64,000 nt of DNA, taken from contig AP026540.1 of the NCBI GenBank assembly GCA_026075535.2, positions 434,001 to 498,000 on the forward strand. Reading direction: 5' to 3'. Position 1 is the first letter of the stretch, and each line of letters opens with the position of its first letter. Shown here piece after piece: positions 34,435-44,720 of this stretch. Source of the DNA: Tricholoma matsutake (Eukaryota > Basidiomycota > Agaricomycetes > Agaricales > Tricholomataceae). A program made the translations under genes and the position numbers. The notes beneath the pieces are model-generated. The model was not told where the DNA came from, did no database searches, and saw only the letters and a list, made by a program, of their open reading frames with translations.

Positions 34435-35624
34435 TGATAGGTTGTCTCCTCGGCTCAAAGGCCAATTCACCATTTTGACCACATTCTAATCACATCGGAT
34501 AACTCGCACGAGGTCCCAGAAGCAGCGCGACCACTCCCAACCAAGTCTACCAAGCGCGAGCATCGTATCAAACGCAATAGAACAGCGTGAGCATCATATC
34601 GAACACGATTGAACATTGTCGAGCATCGCAAACATCATCGAGCATTGTCGAACATGGTCGAGCATTGTATCAAATGCAATAGAACAGCGTGAGCATCATA
34701 TCGAACATTGTCGAGCATCGCAAACATCATTGAGCATTGTATCAAACATGGTTGAGCATCATCGAATGCAGTCAAGCATTGTTGAGCATCGTGAGCATCA
34801 TATCGAACGTGATCGAACAACATCGAACCTCGAAAAACATCGTTGGACACAGTATTTCTTGTTCAAATGATCTTCGGACACATGCTGGACACATGGGACA
34901 CTATATCGCATATATTGAACACATTTCGACCACATGTGCATGCATACAATCCGCTCGAAGCAGTTTCCAATCTTTTACTCAATTTATAACAAGGACAGTC
35001 CAGTTTTAGCTATTCTTTCTTATTATTTCTTCATCATGTGTTATATTCACCCCTTCTAGGCTCGCTTTATTGTTCTGATATACTTATATTGTCTTTTTCC
35101 ACATGTTTGCCTCATGTTCTCTAGCCTTTTTAGGTACTTTCTTTATTTTATATAAAAAGATGTACTAGATACAAAGAAAAAAAGAAAGTCGTCATCTTCC
35201 TCCTGGATCACAGTGATTTGAGAGTTCAGTTTAGTCTTATTCAGTCCACAGTTTGGTGTTTTATGCTAAACTTCCTCGAAATTCCTCGAAATTCCTTGCA
35301 TTACGCTATTTTTGCTCTTGCTTCCCTCAATTAGCCTTTTTGTCACTTCTACTACTCGTCTAGTCCCCCGATCTTGCATCTGAACATATCTGCGCACTCG
35401 AAATTCCTCGAAACCTCTTCGAAAAATATCGCGACATCTTGAAAATCATTGCAAAGTCTCGAAACACATTATTTTAGCCTTGAACTGCTTCGACAAGCAG
35501 TTGTTTTATGACTATTTGATGGTCGGTCTGACAGGTGACATCTAGAGGGCCTTGCAACCTTCCTCTGACTCGTGTTATACCATCTGAAGCCATTTTGTGG
35601 GTTTTGTTTGGGTGAGTATCATCA
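34435..35624 (+). repeat. R1200 repeat, copy 1 (probable solo LTR, 1190 bp)
   Basis: Begins TGATAGGTTGTCTCC and ends GAGTATCATCA, with CCGG just outside both ends. It is repeated at 57847-59115. A TATATAAAAAG box near 35150 fits an LTR promoter. The left third is a satellite-like run of GAGCATCG/GAACATCG words, and near 35270-35460 there are several AAATTCCTCGAAA-like words. Confidence 0.7.
34555..34850 (+). repeat. Degenerate satellite of TCGAGCATYG words
   Basis: About 25 irregular repeats of a 9-12 bp word (CGAGCATCG, CGAACATCG, TCATATCGAAC). The copy at 57965-58165 has fewer units in another order, so the tract is unstable in length. Confidence 0.7.
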
Positions 35625-35627
35625 CCG

Positions 35628-35773
35628 GTTTTACTAAAAGCCAGTAAGACTGATGTATGAAGTGGGAATAACTGCTCAAAACCACTTGTGGGGAACCTAC
35701 CAACAGTAATTCCCTTGAAACCGGTCAAAAAATAAGCAGATCAGTGAAGAATTGAGTGAGATATCACCAAAGA
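35628..35773 (+). repeat. 145-bp direct repeat of 34267-34411
   Basis: Starts GGTTTTACTAAAAGCCAGTA and ends GAGATATCACCAAA. It matches the stretch at the end of the hAT-E fragment with about 15 differences. The two copies bracket R1200 copy 1; they are too long for a TSD and too different to be recent. Confidence 0.8.
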
Positions 35774-35779
35774 CAGGTC

Positions 35780-37670
35780 TCACGACAATTGTAGCACCCC
35801 CATGCATGATTCAGTGATGTTCGAGATGCTGTAGAACAGTCCGCCAGCATAGGCACTGCTTTTTACAGTGAGGATCTGGTAGAGTGTGTTTGGCTGGAGA
35901 ATTCTATAGCAGGTGTTGAGATAGTGTGTGTGGAATGTACCTTTACTCACAGCTGGGATCCTTCACATAGGAGGACAGATTCAACATCCCATAGCCCCGA
36001 GTTGGATTCAGCAGGATCAAATGATGTTGCAGGATTTGAGATATTGGTGAAATTACGTCCACCTTGTCCCTTTGTCTTACCTACAAGGACCCACAACAAA
36101 CCATTCACAACGTTCAGATATGTACAGAACCCAAGCACTTCTTCCGTCCATACCCCAAATGCATTACTGGTGGCTGCAGTAATCCACCGAGTGTGCTGTT
36201 CAGGGAGCTGAATTCTTCGCTTGCAAAATGGTTCTTCCAGTGTACAGTTCCACGCAGCAACATCACTCGCTAGGGAGTCAGGGGGTGGATAATTGGATGG
36301 TGAGACACTTACTCGCTGCGTACTTATGATGTTGCCATTGGAGGCCTTGTCACTGTTGAGCAGATGCTGCAAAGTTCCCTGGGCATCTTTTTTGTTTTCT
36401 TGTGTATGATCTACATGGAGGGTTGAGAACTGTGCCACGTCCACATATATAACCCACACACCAATAAATGGCAATTCAGTTCCTGATGGGAAGAGTCTTC
36501 TCAGGCCAAAAGAGTCCACGTTGTATGTATAATTGAAAGGGGCAGTTGTTGGCAATGAGGTGCTTGTGTCGATCTGCCACTGCACACTTCCCATTGGCCA
36601 TACCGAAAAGTTTGTAGAACACTGCCAATTCAGCCAGTATCTAGGTATCACCATGATCAAATCATATGAGCAGTACAGGAGAGGATGCACATGGAAGAGT
36701 GGGCAGTATGGCTGCGGTTGACCAGAATGTCCTAGGAATTCGACTTGTTGACGTCCTTGTGTTTTCTGAAGTAGAATTATAGACAAAGATCGACTGATCA
36801 AGTATCACCTACCGCATATCCAACTGGGTCGGTGAGGTATGGAACCGGATGCTGTGAGAGCTTGAGGAAGAGACAGGTTAGTTTAAAGCACCTACTCATC
36901 ACCAGTCAGAGGGCTCACCTGTTCCTCCTCTGGTGGGGTGGGATCAACCATAGTGGAACATAAGATGGTGAGTTCATTCACAAAGTGTGGAATGGGGGTG
37001 CTCATGTTGAGATCCATGAGTTTCACGGATTTCAATGCTGTCTCATCATTGGTCTCTTGGTCTTGGTCTTGCTTCTTCCTCTCCCTCTCCCTCTCCCTTT
37101 CCCTTTCCCTTTCCCTTTTTGCCCTTTTGCATTCTCATCTTTGACATTCATATCGTCTTTTTCTCAGTTTGGCATTTTTTTCTGCATCTGTAGGTTGGTG
37201 GCCTTTGCCTTTTCTTGCTCTTGCCACAGCCAATTTCGCTGCTTCTTGTTGCCACTGTTCTTCTCGTCTTTTTTCCACTTCTTCTCTTCTCTGGCTTGCC
37301 TCTCCTCTTTTCCAATGTGTGTCATCGGGTGCATTTGAACTTCTGCCTTGGGGCTCAACCTCTGCTGGTTCAGGGTTGTGTGTAGGAGACTGCGGGGAAT
37401 TGTCACCAGCTGTCTCTGCAATCAAGTTGTCAATTTACAACTAACTCCAGGATTAAAACATGACTTGCTATGTTCACCTGCTGGGATTTGTGGTGGCAAT
37501 GGCATTGGGACCATTGGCCTGGGGCCTATATCCTGTGTTGTGGCCAAGTCTTCATGAGGCATGCCCTCTTCATTGTTCCCGGGGATCACATCTGGGGTAT
37601 GCATTGCTTCAACACCCACATGTCTTGCTAACCCTTTGTGCTCTGGTGGCTGGTCAGAGGGCTTACTCAT
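35780..37670 (-). pseudogene. JmjC-fold protein lacking the Fe(II) ligands; one in-frame TGA
   Basis: Five exons: 37670-37478, 37415-36919, 36851-36813, 36765-35951 and 35903-35780, joined by GT-AG introns of 62, 67, 47 and 47 bp. The exon lengths sum to 1668 nt (556 codons), in phase throughout. The N-terminal half is disordered, ending in a basic/acidic helix with an (Arg-Glu)n run from a CCCTCT repeat. The C-terminal JmjC-like domain has RWITAATSNAFGVWTEEVLG where an active enzyme has RW.LAAT..A...HxD, so the HxD pair is T-E-E (36139-36147). The second-His region reads AYAGGLFY in place of CHGGHY. A TGA at 37135-37137 interrupts exon 2 and fits a former CGA. If read, it would be a non-catalytic JmjC protein; the start could lie further upstream. 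Confidence 0.65.
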
Positions 37671-37853
37671 CCCACAGTAATAAACGCACCACCAAACCAT
37701 CCTGACATCTCTTTGATGCATTCATTCACAAGTATATACTCAATGCAAGTGAGGGCCTGCTGCAATCATGGGAGAGTCTCCGCGGTGCCATTGGCCACAT
37801 CGATCAATGCCACCCATATTTCAAATTCAATGGCAAGCATCAGTTGGGGTTTG

Positions 37854-38740
37854 TTACCAGAAAAAACCTGTAGCATCTATAAACAAATGTAAGTAAGCAG
37901 CGTAATGGGAAAAATGGTCACAACCAACTTCTAGAACAAACTTGCTACCAGCCGACCCATTCCATATAATCTTGTCTTGCAGGAGTGCAATTGGAAAGAG
38001 GGAAAGCGCAATGTTGAGTGGGTTGTGCAGGCAACTCATTGGACCCCTGGATTTGTAAAGCTTGGCTGAAGAGAAATGATGAGAGCAGGCGATTTGTTTA
38101 ACAGCTTTGCACCTGCCTCTGGACAGCAACTTCTAGCAGAGAGCCAACTACATCCCAGTGCCCCTAGATGGTGACATATTTATTCTAGATTGAACAGAGT
38201 GTTGAGAGACATGCCTTCAGATGAACACTGAGATGCATTGTTGTGACTTCAAAATTGGAGAGCCATTTCTGGCCCTTGTTCTGTTTTCTGAAATTGATGA
38301 TCGAGTTCAGCAAGCGTTGCATGGGGTCTTGTGAAGGATTGATTTCGGGCAAGTCACTGTCGGATGCTAAAATGCTTTGGAGGGATGTTTTGGCCTGCAT
38401 GAACACACTGGGCCAGTTTTGCATCTTCTGTGCTTTCTGCAAATAGTAAAAGGCAATGGATTATGTTCAACAGGGGAGGGTATTCATACACACCAGCTTT
38501 TGGAGAAGATCACTGTGAGCGCCGAGCAAAGTTGGTGCTGCTGTGGTTTGCAACGAAGCAGATGGACTCTTGACCCATTGGCAAACATCCAGGATGCAGT
38601 AAGCAAGCACACGGTTGATGGCTTTATACAGATGTCCCTCACTGATTTTATCAATAAGACCGGGTTCAATCTGCAAGACCTTTTGAGCCGCTTGGATATC
38701 AGCTGAATTTCCAGTGAGTTCCTGTTCAGGTTCCACAATC
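37854..38740 (-). pseudogene. Unknown helical protein
   Basis: Minus-strand blocks: 38738-38470 (LIDKISEGHLYKAINRVLAY, CQWVKSPSASLQ), 38442-38185 (NWPSVFMQAKTSLQSIL, KWLSNFEVTTMHLSVHL) and 38129-37854 (LNIALSLFPIALLQDKIIW). They are separated by short stretches that could be introns of about 45-60 bp. The SNFEVTTMHLS block resembles INFEIAALHLS in the gene at 43470-44720, so the two are probably paralogues. No family recognised. It lies between the two JmjC-like genes on the same strand. Confidence 0.4.
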
Positions 38741-39117
38741 TTTCTGGAAAAACCCTGTATTAACTGTGTTCATATCAATTGTCACGGTAAGAGAAGGTTA
38801 TTGCATGCACATCAAGGGATGGATCTTGCAGACCCTGTGGCCCAAGAATGATGTTTGTGTGCCAGGTTATCTCAGAAAGGAGCTTGGACACTGCACGAGA
38901 AAAGGTAGACATGGTGTGAGGAGTGCAATGAGTGGATTGTAAGCCTGATCACATTTCAACACACATGACTGGCCATATAGTCTGATGTAATCCCTGTAAT
39001 CCTAGTAAGTAACAGTGACCTGGTACACTAATATATATAACATGGAATATTAAATGATTAGGGCTTTACTATTTTTATATTTTGAAGCTGCAGCACTACA
39101 ACAACTAAGTCGGATTC
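38741..39117. other. Intergenic, no feature seen
   Basis: No open frame of note on either strand and no repeat I can place. It separates the unknown minus-strand gene from the 3' end of the catalytic-type JmjC gene. Confidence 0.4.
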
Positions 39118-41400
39118 TCATGCTTTTCTGCCCAACCTCATATGCTTGGTTGGCCTTGCCGCTCGTTCACTGGCCCACTGAATGTCATTATGGTTGTGGC
39201 CATCTGCATTCCATGCAAGTTTCGCTAGAGTTCCCATGATTATTAACTTGCAAAGTGTAGCTGTTAACATACCTTGTACTCTGGGCATTCGAATATCGAC
39301 CATGTGCAGGTCATCTTTGTGCCATGCAAATGTATCCAGTTTGACATCTGCAAAGGGCTCCCATTGTTCCTAAAATCCCTTGACATCTCGGAAGGAATCT
39401 TCTATCAACCTATGCACTTCCTTGGCAAGTGGTATGCCCATGTAAGAATATACTCCTTGTGAGTCCCCAAATTTCTTGGCATAGCAGACAGCACATGCCT
39501 GGTATGCCAGATATCTCCAGTAAAATGTCTCCATCGTCACAAGTGCAATGTCGTAGTTGCTTATGACCCAGGAAACAATCGCCCGAGACAAGAACCAACC
39601 TCTGATCATCTCCTGTCACTGAGATACAGAAAGGCCACCATGGTAGCTATCCAGGTGGAGTATGTTGGCCATCTCAATGATATTACACAGCGAGAATAGG
39701 TCATGCAAGCCATCAAATGTTGATGGATCGGGAACATGAGGGACAGGGGATTCTAGGGGTCCTGCAAAAAGAAAAGAAAAATTAAAGTATATTGCAGTGG
39801 CTGTTAGAGACGATTTAATACCTGCATCGTCCAGTCTCCCTTTGGTATAAACAGCATAGTAATGCACCAACATTTTGCGGAATAAGAGCTGACAGGCGGA
39901 TGTGTGAGTGGTGTTGGTAAGTAGGGTGCTCAAGGAAAACCCCATGAGGAACCCATAACATGTTGGCTGGAGATTCAATGCCACAAGGTAATGCCCGCCA
40001 TGGCATATTGCTGCTTCTGGCATAAGAACAGCATGGGGGGTATTCGGTCACATATACCTAAATAACGATGAGTGTATTTTCAAACACAACAGAAATAATA
40101 TGGACAGTCTGATGCTGGGAGTCAGGAGCACCGCCTCTACTTGGACCTCCCCAAGCGCTGCCACATCGAGTCCATCATTGTGGAAAGAATATGCTTTCTC
40201 CACACTTGCAAAGGCTGAGGTATCCCTCTTGTCCTTGGGGCCAACGATGATCCACCACTTTGAACCACCTCTGTTCACACAATAGATGGTGGTGGCCAGG
40301 CCATCGGCATCAACATGAAACCTGGTGAATGCGCCCTGAGTAGCTGCAAGGCCCCAGCGCATGTCCAGAGTCAAGTATTCTTCTTTTGCTCCCTTGCAGG
40401 CCATGGCACGAAAGGTGAGCAGGTCAGAAGAAAGTGCCATGGGTGGATTGCTACCATTGTTTAGCGGAAAATTGAGGGCATTCAGAATTTTGCAATTCAC
40501 AGATTGGTAGCTGTCAAGAAGTTCAGTCGTTGTTCCGTGTCGTTGCCTCTGATTCTCATCGTCTGTGACAGCGATGGAATAATCTGTTCGGAGGATGTGA
40601 GTGCAAATTGTGCATGTTTTGGAGATAGGACACACCGTGTATGGTGAATACCCAGGATGGAGGAGCCAGTGTCGCCAATCCTTTGGCATCAAAGCCATAT
40701 GGCGCTTGAGGGTATCCAGTGACCAGGAGATGGTGATCGGCGTGCATGTCTTGAAGCTCCTCATCTTCCATTCGCTCAAACTCTTGAATGGTCATGATTC
40801 AGAAGTTTGAACAACTGGAATCTGTGATATGTAGTGGCTGTCCAGATCTGTGAAAGTCCTGCTCCACCCTATCCATGAGCTGCATTACCACATCTAAATC
40901 TGCAGGATTCTAGATTGTTGAAAATTAAGCATCTAGTGGTCATATCAATAAAAACTGAGGCGTTACATGAAAAGACGGTGTGTAAGAGAAAGCTTTCCCA
41001 AACATGTCATACAAGAGATGTGGCAGCCCAGTAACATGAGCCTTTGTGGTGGTACTTTTTGTGAGCGATCGCTCAGGCATTTCCTCCTGTTCAATACCTT
41101 CGATATATCAGAAGATTGCAGCAGGCATAGTCATGAAATCATACCTTGTCTTGAGAGAGGTCTATAAGCTCGCACATCTTGCCATCAACACATACCTGCC
41201 ATTCCAATGTGAGGTCAATTGGGTTCATGAGTGAACTTCCAGGCAAGTGTCCGCGCTTCAAGGGTTGACCAACTGGCGGTGGAGGCACTGGCCCACACTG
41301 ACATCTGGGAGTACTTCACCGGTGACCATGGCTTCCTCATTTGGCTCCACATCAGCCATGTCATTGCGTTCCTGTCCTGCTTCCTGTGTACAATCATCTA
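39118..41400 (-). pseudogene. JmjC-domain protein with intact HxD/H ligands, broken by stops
   Basis: JmjC proteins are Fe(II)/2-oxoglutarate hydroxylases, many of them histone demethylases. An acidic N-terminus starts near 41400 (MDVDDCTQEAGQ). DLDVVMQLMDRVEQDFHRSG lies near 40880, then a TGA, then MTIQEFERMEDEELQDMHAD at 40795 and, in another frame, NALNFPLNNG. The core reads RWGLAATQGAFTRFHVDADG: the HxD motif is at 40309-40317. After LLTPSIR, a 51-bp possible intron and a TGA at 40048-40050, PNTPHAVLMPEAAICHGGHY supplies the distal His (39991-40002). A helical tail continues to about 39118 with a TAG near 39370. Stops suit CpG decay; a frame change near 40600 adds to it. Good homology to the Agaricomycete JmjC family, but not functional as read. 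Confidence 0.7.
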
Positions 41401-41556
41401 CATCCATTTTGTGTTATCATTGTCAACCAACCACCACTAGTAACAACCTAATTCAAGGTCCTTACCACTGCGGTTTTCCTCCACATTGCTGGTGTTGGTG
41501 CGGTTGTTAGAACCCTGTCCAGCTCTAGTTGGATCATCTACATCCATTTGATCTTC
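41401..41556. other. Short gap with a duplicated target-like word
   Basis: TCATCTACATCCATTT occurs both near 41396 and at about 41533, the second next to the retroposon target site. Nothing else is visible. Confidence 0.4.
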
Positions 41557-41558
41557 TT

Positions 41559-43431
41559 TTTTTTTTTTTTTTTTTTTTGGGTCAACAATTTATAACGCGG
41601 CGCCCTAACGCAGTCCGTGGAGCAGGGAACAAACACAGGTACTACTCTATCTACGCATTCCCCTCGCCTGCTTCCCAACCCAGGTCCCCATTTTAGCCAC
41701 TTTAGGTGGGCAGTGCCACAGACGTTGGCCTCTCAGCCAGGAAAGGCAATAATCCAGAGGGGGCCCCCCCCTCCCAAAGCTAGCCATTAACTCGTCCGCC
41801 AGTGCAGAACGGTCCCCCAGCCACATATCCAACCAAAGTCAGATCAGGCGCGACCGTGTCAATTCACAGTAAATCCCCCCTTGCAGGAGGAATAACCATC
41901 TGCATACTCCCAGCCAATGAGGATTGACCACCCCAGACGAATGAGGTGGACCATCACTGCGTCCATGCATGAGTGACAGTAATGAGGCAGCTGGTTGTTC
42001 ACCTGGTTATTCACCGGAACCGCTGTAGGCAGGGGGCCAAGGCCCCCCTCGAGCAAATGTGCTGCAAGCACATGCACTCAATAGCAGTTTCCCACACACA
42101 GTGGGGAGAATGTAAAGGGCAGCAACACTTGTCACCAACCCGACAGCAGCCAGCGGACTGGTGGTGATGGGTGTGGAGCAGAATACCCCACACTAGTAAT
42201 GGCATGGCCATCTGTAACGACAACAGCACTGTACTGGGGACGAGGGTTCCCCAGATTGAAGCTCTGCTGGAGCTATTGGCATCGCCACATAGGAAGCTAG
42301 GACAGCTGCTGGAGGCATAGGATCATTGGAACGATCATCTCTGGTTGTCCATTTGGGCATTAAGAGCTAGTTAGTACTGGTATATGATGCTATTGATCGA
42401 AATACGCAGCGTGCAGCATAAGTGGGGGCCTCCTGCATAGCAAGAAAGTCCTCGTAATTGTCAGGGTCAGGGAGGTCCTCCCCAACCCACAGATCTCAAA
42501 CTGCCCAGGGCAGCTGCTACCTCCAGTTCATTCTGTGCAAACTGGGTGTCATAGTCTTGGGCGTCATCATCAAAGATGTCACCCATGATCAGGGAGGGGT
42601 CATGTAGACCCCGGTGAGATGGATGGTCTCTGGTTTGCCGTTTAGGCATAGAGAGTGAGTTAGTGCGAGTAGATGACAGTAGAGGTCAAGATACATAGCG
42701 TGGAATCAATAGCAGATGGTCCCTTATCTCAGTTTCAGATCCACCCAACACATCCTCCAAATGCTCCGAGGGGGCAGGCAGGCTGCACATCCTGCTGCCT
42801 GGTGGGAGAAGGTTGAACCCAGGTCATAACACCCCAGGAGGGGAGAGCACCGGAGGTAGAGAGTGAGTGGTGAGAAGTGGCCACCCGAGCATTGTCCTAG
42901 CCCCCAGGGGGCACCGTCACCTGGCCCCTTTTAACGATGGTGTATTCCAAGTGGATAGTCAGTGTAACATGTCTCTAGTAGTAGAAACTCACAGAGCATG
43001 GAGGTTGGTGGCCCCCAGGATGACCAACAGTCCAGTAAGAATGTCCCTCCCCCCTAAGCCAGACCTCCCCCAGCTAAACGAGTGTTTCTACTTGGGTGAG
43101 CATTGAAGCAGGGATCCCACACCCACTCTAAGCCCCCATAGGGACCCAGACTACTCTTTCATAGACACCACTCACCTAGCCAGGATCCTCAAAGCCAAGG
43201 GGAACGAGACAGATAGCAGTCACTGTTGGAAACAATGACCGAGACATCCCCAGGGATCGGATGGATGGATCTCTTAGCAAATCAGGCCAGGCCTGGAGAT
43301 GCCGAGAGCATTCATGATGGCAAAATCCGATCGAAAATCGGATGTAAATTGAACTGTCGACGTCGCGAGCAACCTTGAGCAGGGGTGTTTACCACTGTTT
43401 ATGGTGGTTGTAACAAGTCAAGGAGCGATCG
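41559..43431 (-). mobile_element. Poly(A)-tailed retroposon, non-autonomous
   Basis: On the plus strand it starts with a T run to 41578 (the poly(A) tail of a minus-strand element) and is flanked by a 14-bp duplication CATTTGATCTTCTT (41545-41558 and 43432-43445), as made by target-primed reverse transcription. Composition is GC-richer than the surroundings. No reverse transcriptase is recognisable. A protein-like minus-strand segment lies at 41832-41647 (GDRSALADELMASFGRGG), and a duplicated segment of about 80 bp occurs near 42340-42420 and 42640-42720 (CATTTGGGCATTAAGAG / CGTTTAGGCATAGAGAG). It may be a 5'-truncated LINE or a long SINE-like RNA copy. Confidence 0.7.
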
Positions 43432-43469
43432 CATTTGATCTTCTTCGAGGTGGGCTGTTTTAGTTGTCA

Positions 43470-44720
43470 TAAATCGTTAGTATGAGGCTAATTAAAAGTT
43501 CCATACCACTGTCAAACCAGTCAATATCACCAACGTCCACACTAAACCCAACAAGCGTGTCTATTTTCTCGAAGGGCATTTTCAGGGTTCTGAGAGTGTG
43601 TCCTTCAGGTGATCGTGCAAGGTGTAGAATCCCCTGCCACAGCTGGAGCTCAACCTCCTTTAGCAGTCAAGGCCGCGCGCCTCCCATTCTTTGCCATAGC
43701 TGAAAATCTCCATGGTGAGTGTGAGTTTAATAATCAGGAAGGCGGCAACTTGCCTCTATGAGGTGTAGTCGGCCAACTTCTTGCTTATGCAGCATGGTCT
43801 GCAGGAGTAAGACACATGGTGATACCACGAGAGCCAAATGTAAGGGGAACTGGAGGCCGTGCATACCAGAGCGTGAGGTGATCTCTTCTAGTTTCTGCAG
43901 GCTGCTGTGGAAGATCCTCCAGATTTACAAATACACCTTCAGGAAAATGCTGTACTTACAGGCCTGCCAACTCTGCGACGGTATCTGGATAGTCTGTTCC
44001 TTTGAGCAGCAGTGAGAGGTGCAGTGCTGCAATTTCGAAGTTGATCAGCATTTTGTTGCAGTCCATCCTGGATATGCGCTGGCAGACTGACTCCAAACAC
44101 TTGAGGGTTACGTCAGTCTGGGTCAAAACGACTGACCCATCCACTTCTGCTACATATTGATATAACACAGTGCCGGCTTCTCCGATGAAATGTGACCAAA
44201 CATTGCGGAGCACCTGCCAGCCCTATGCAGAAATTTAGTTGGAGAATTTGAAATGTGTGGAGAACAACAAACAGGAATCGTTAGCAGAAGAAAACTTTTC
44301 CGTGGCACTGTGCTATCAGCCCACCCTCCACCATGGGCAAAAGTGATCATATCTACCAAGCGGTACATGAGGAGGCTGTTGCTTGCATGCGACTTGTCCA
44401 CATTGTCTGGTTTGTGACATCGCACAGTTTTTGAGATACTATCCTCAGAAAAGCAGTCCGCATGACAAAAATTCAAGGCCAGGCACAAAAACATTGTGGC
44501 TGCTCGGAACCACATTTGTTGTTTGTATGATGTGGTAAGTTTGAGTTAAATCTGTATAATATATGCAGCCGTAATCTCTTCCAGTTTGGTGCAGGCATAC
44601 AGTTGGATCCTCTCTGGTCCATCAACATGCAAGTCAAAGCGACCAACTGATCATGAAATTTTGGCAAGACCCTCACATTTTTCTTGGACCACATCGAGAC
44701 AGACCTCTTGGAACTTCACC
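43470..44720 (-). pseudogene. Unknown protein, paralogue of the gene at 37.9-38.7 kb
   Basis: Minus-strand blocks in order: 44694-44473 (KFHDQLVALTCMLMDQRGSN), 44213-43956 (RNVWSHFIGEAGTVLYQYVA, MLINFEIAALHLSLLLKG), then a final block near 43680-43470 (VELQLWQGILHLARSPEGHT, GFSVDVGDIDWFDSGMELLI). The last block reads like a conserved domain, but I cannot name it. Stops lie in the 44450-44230 segment. The shared NFE-x3-x-HLS block links it with the gene beside the JmjC genes, so a multi-domain family is repeated here. Confidence 0.45.

Noticed and set aside
34616..34870. Repeat protein encoded by the GAGCATCG satellite
   Set aside because: Open frames arise from the repeat period only; no start context, no conservation of frame in the second copy at 57.9 kb.
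37000..37140. Simple-sequence tract as a non-coding microsatellite
   Set aside because: It lies in an exon whose frame and splice sites fit a complete five-exon model, so it is coding (Arg-Glu) in origin.
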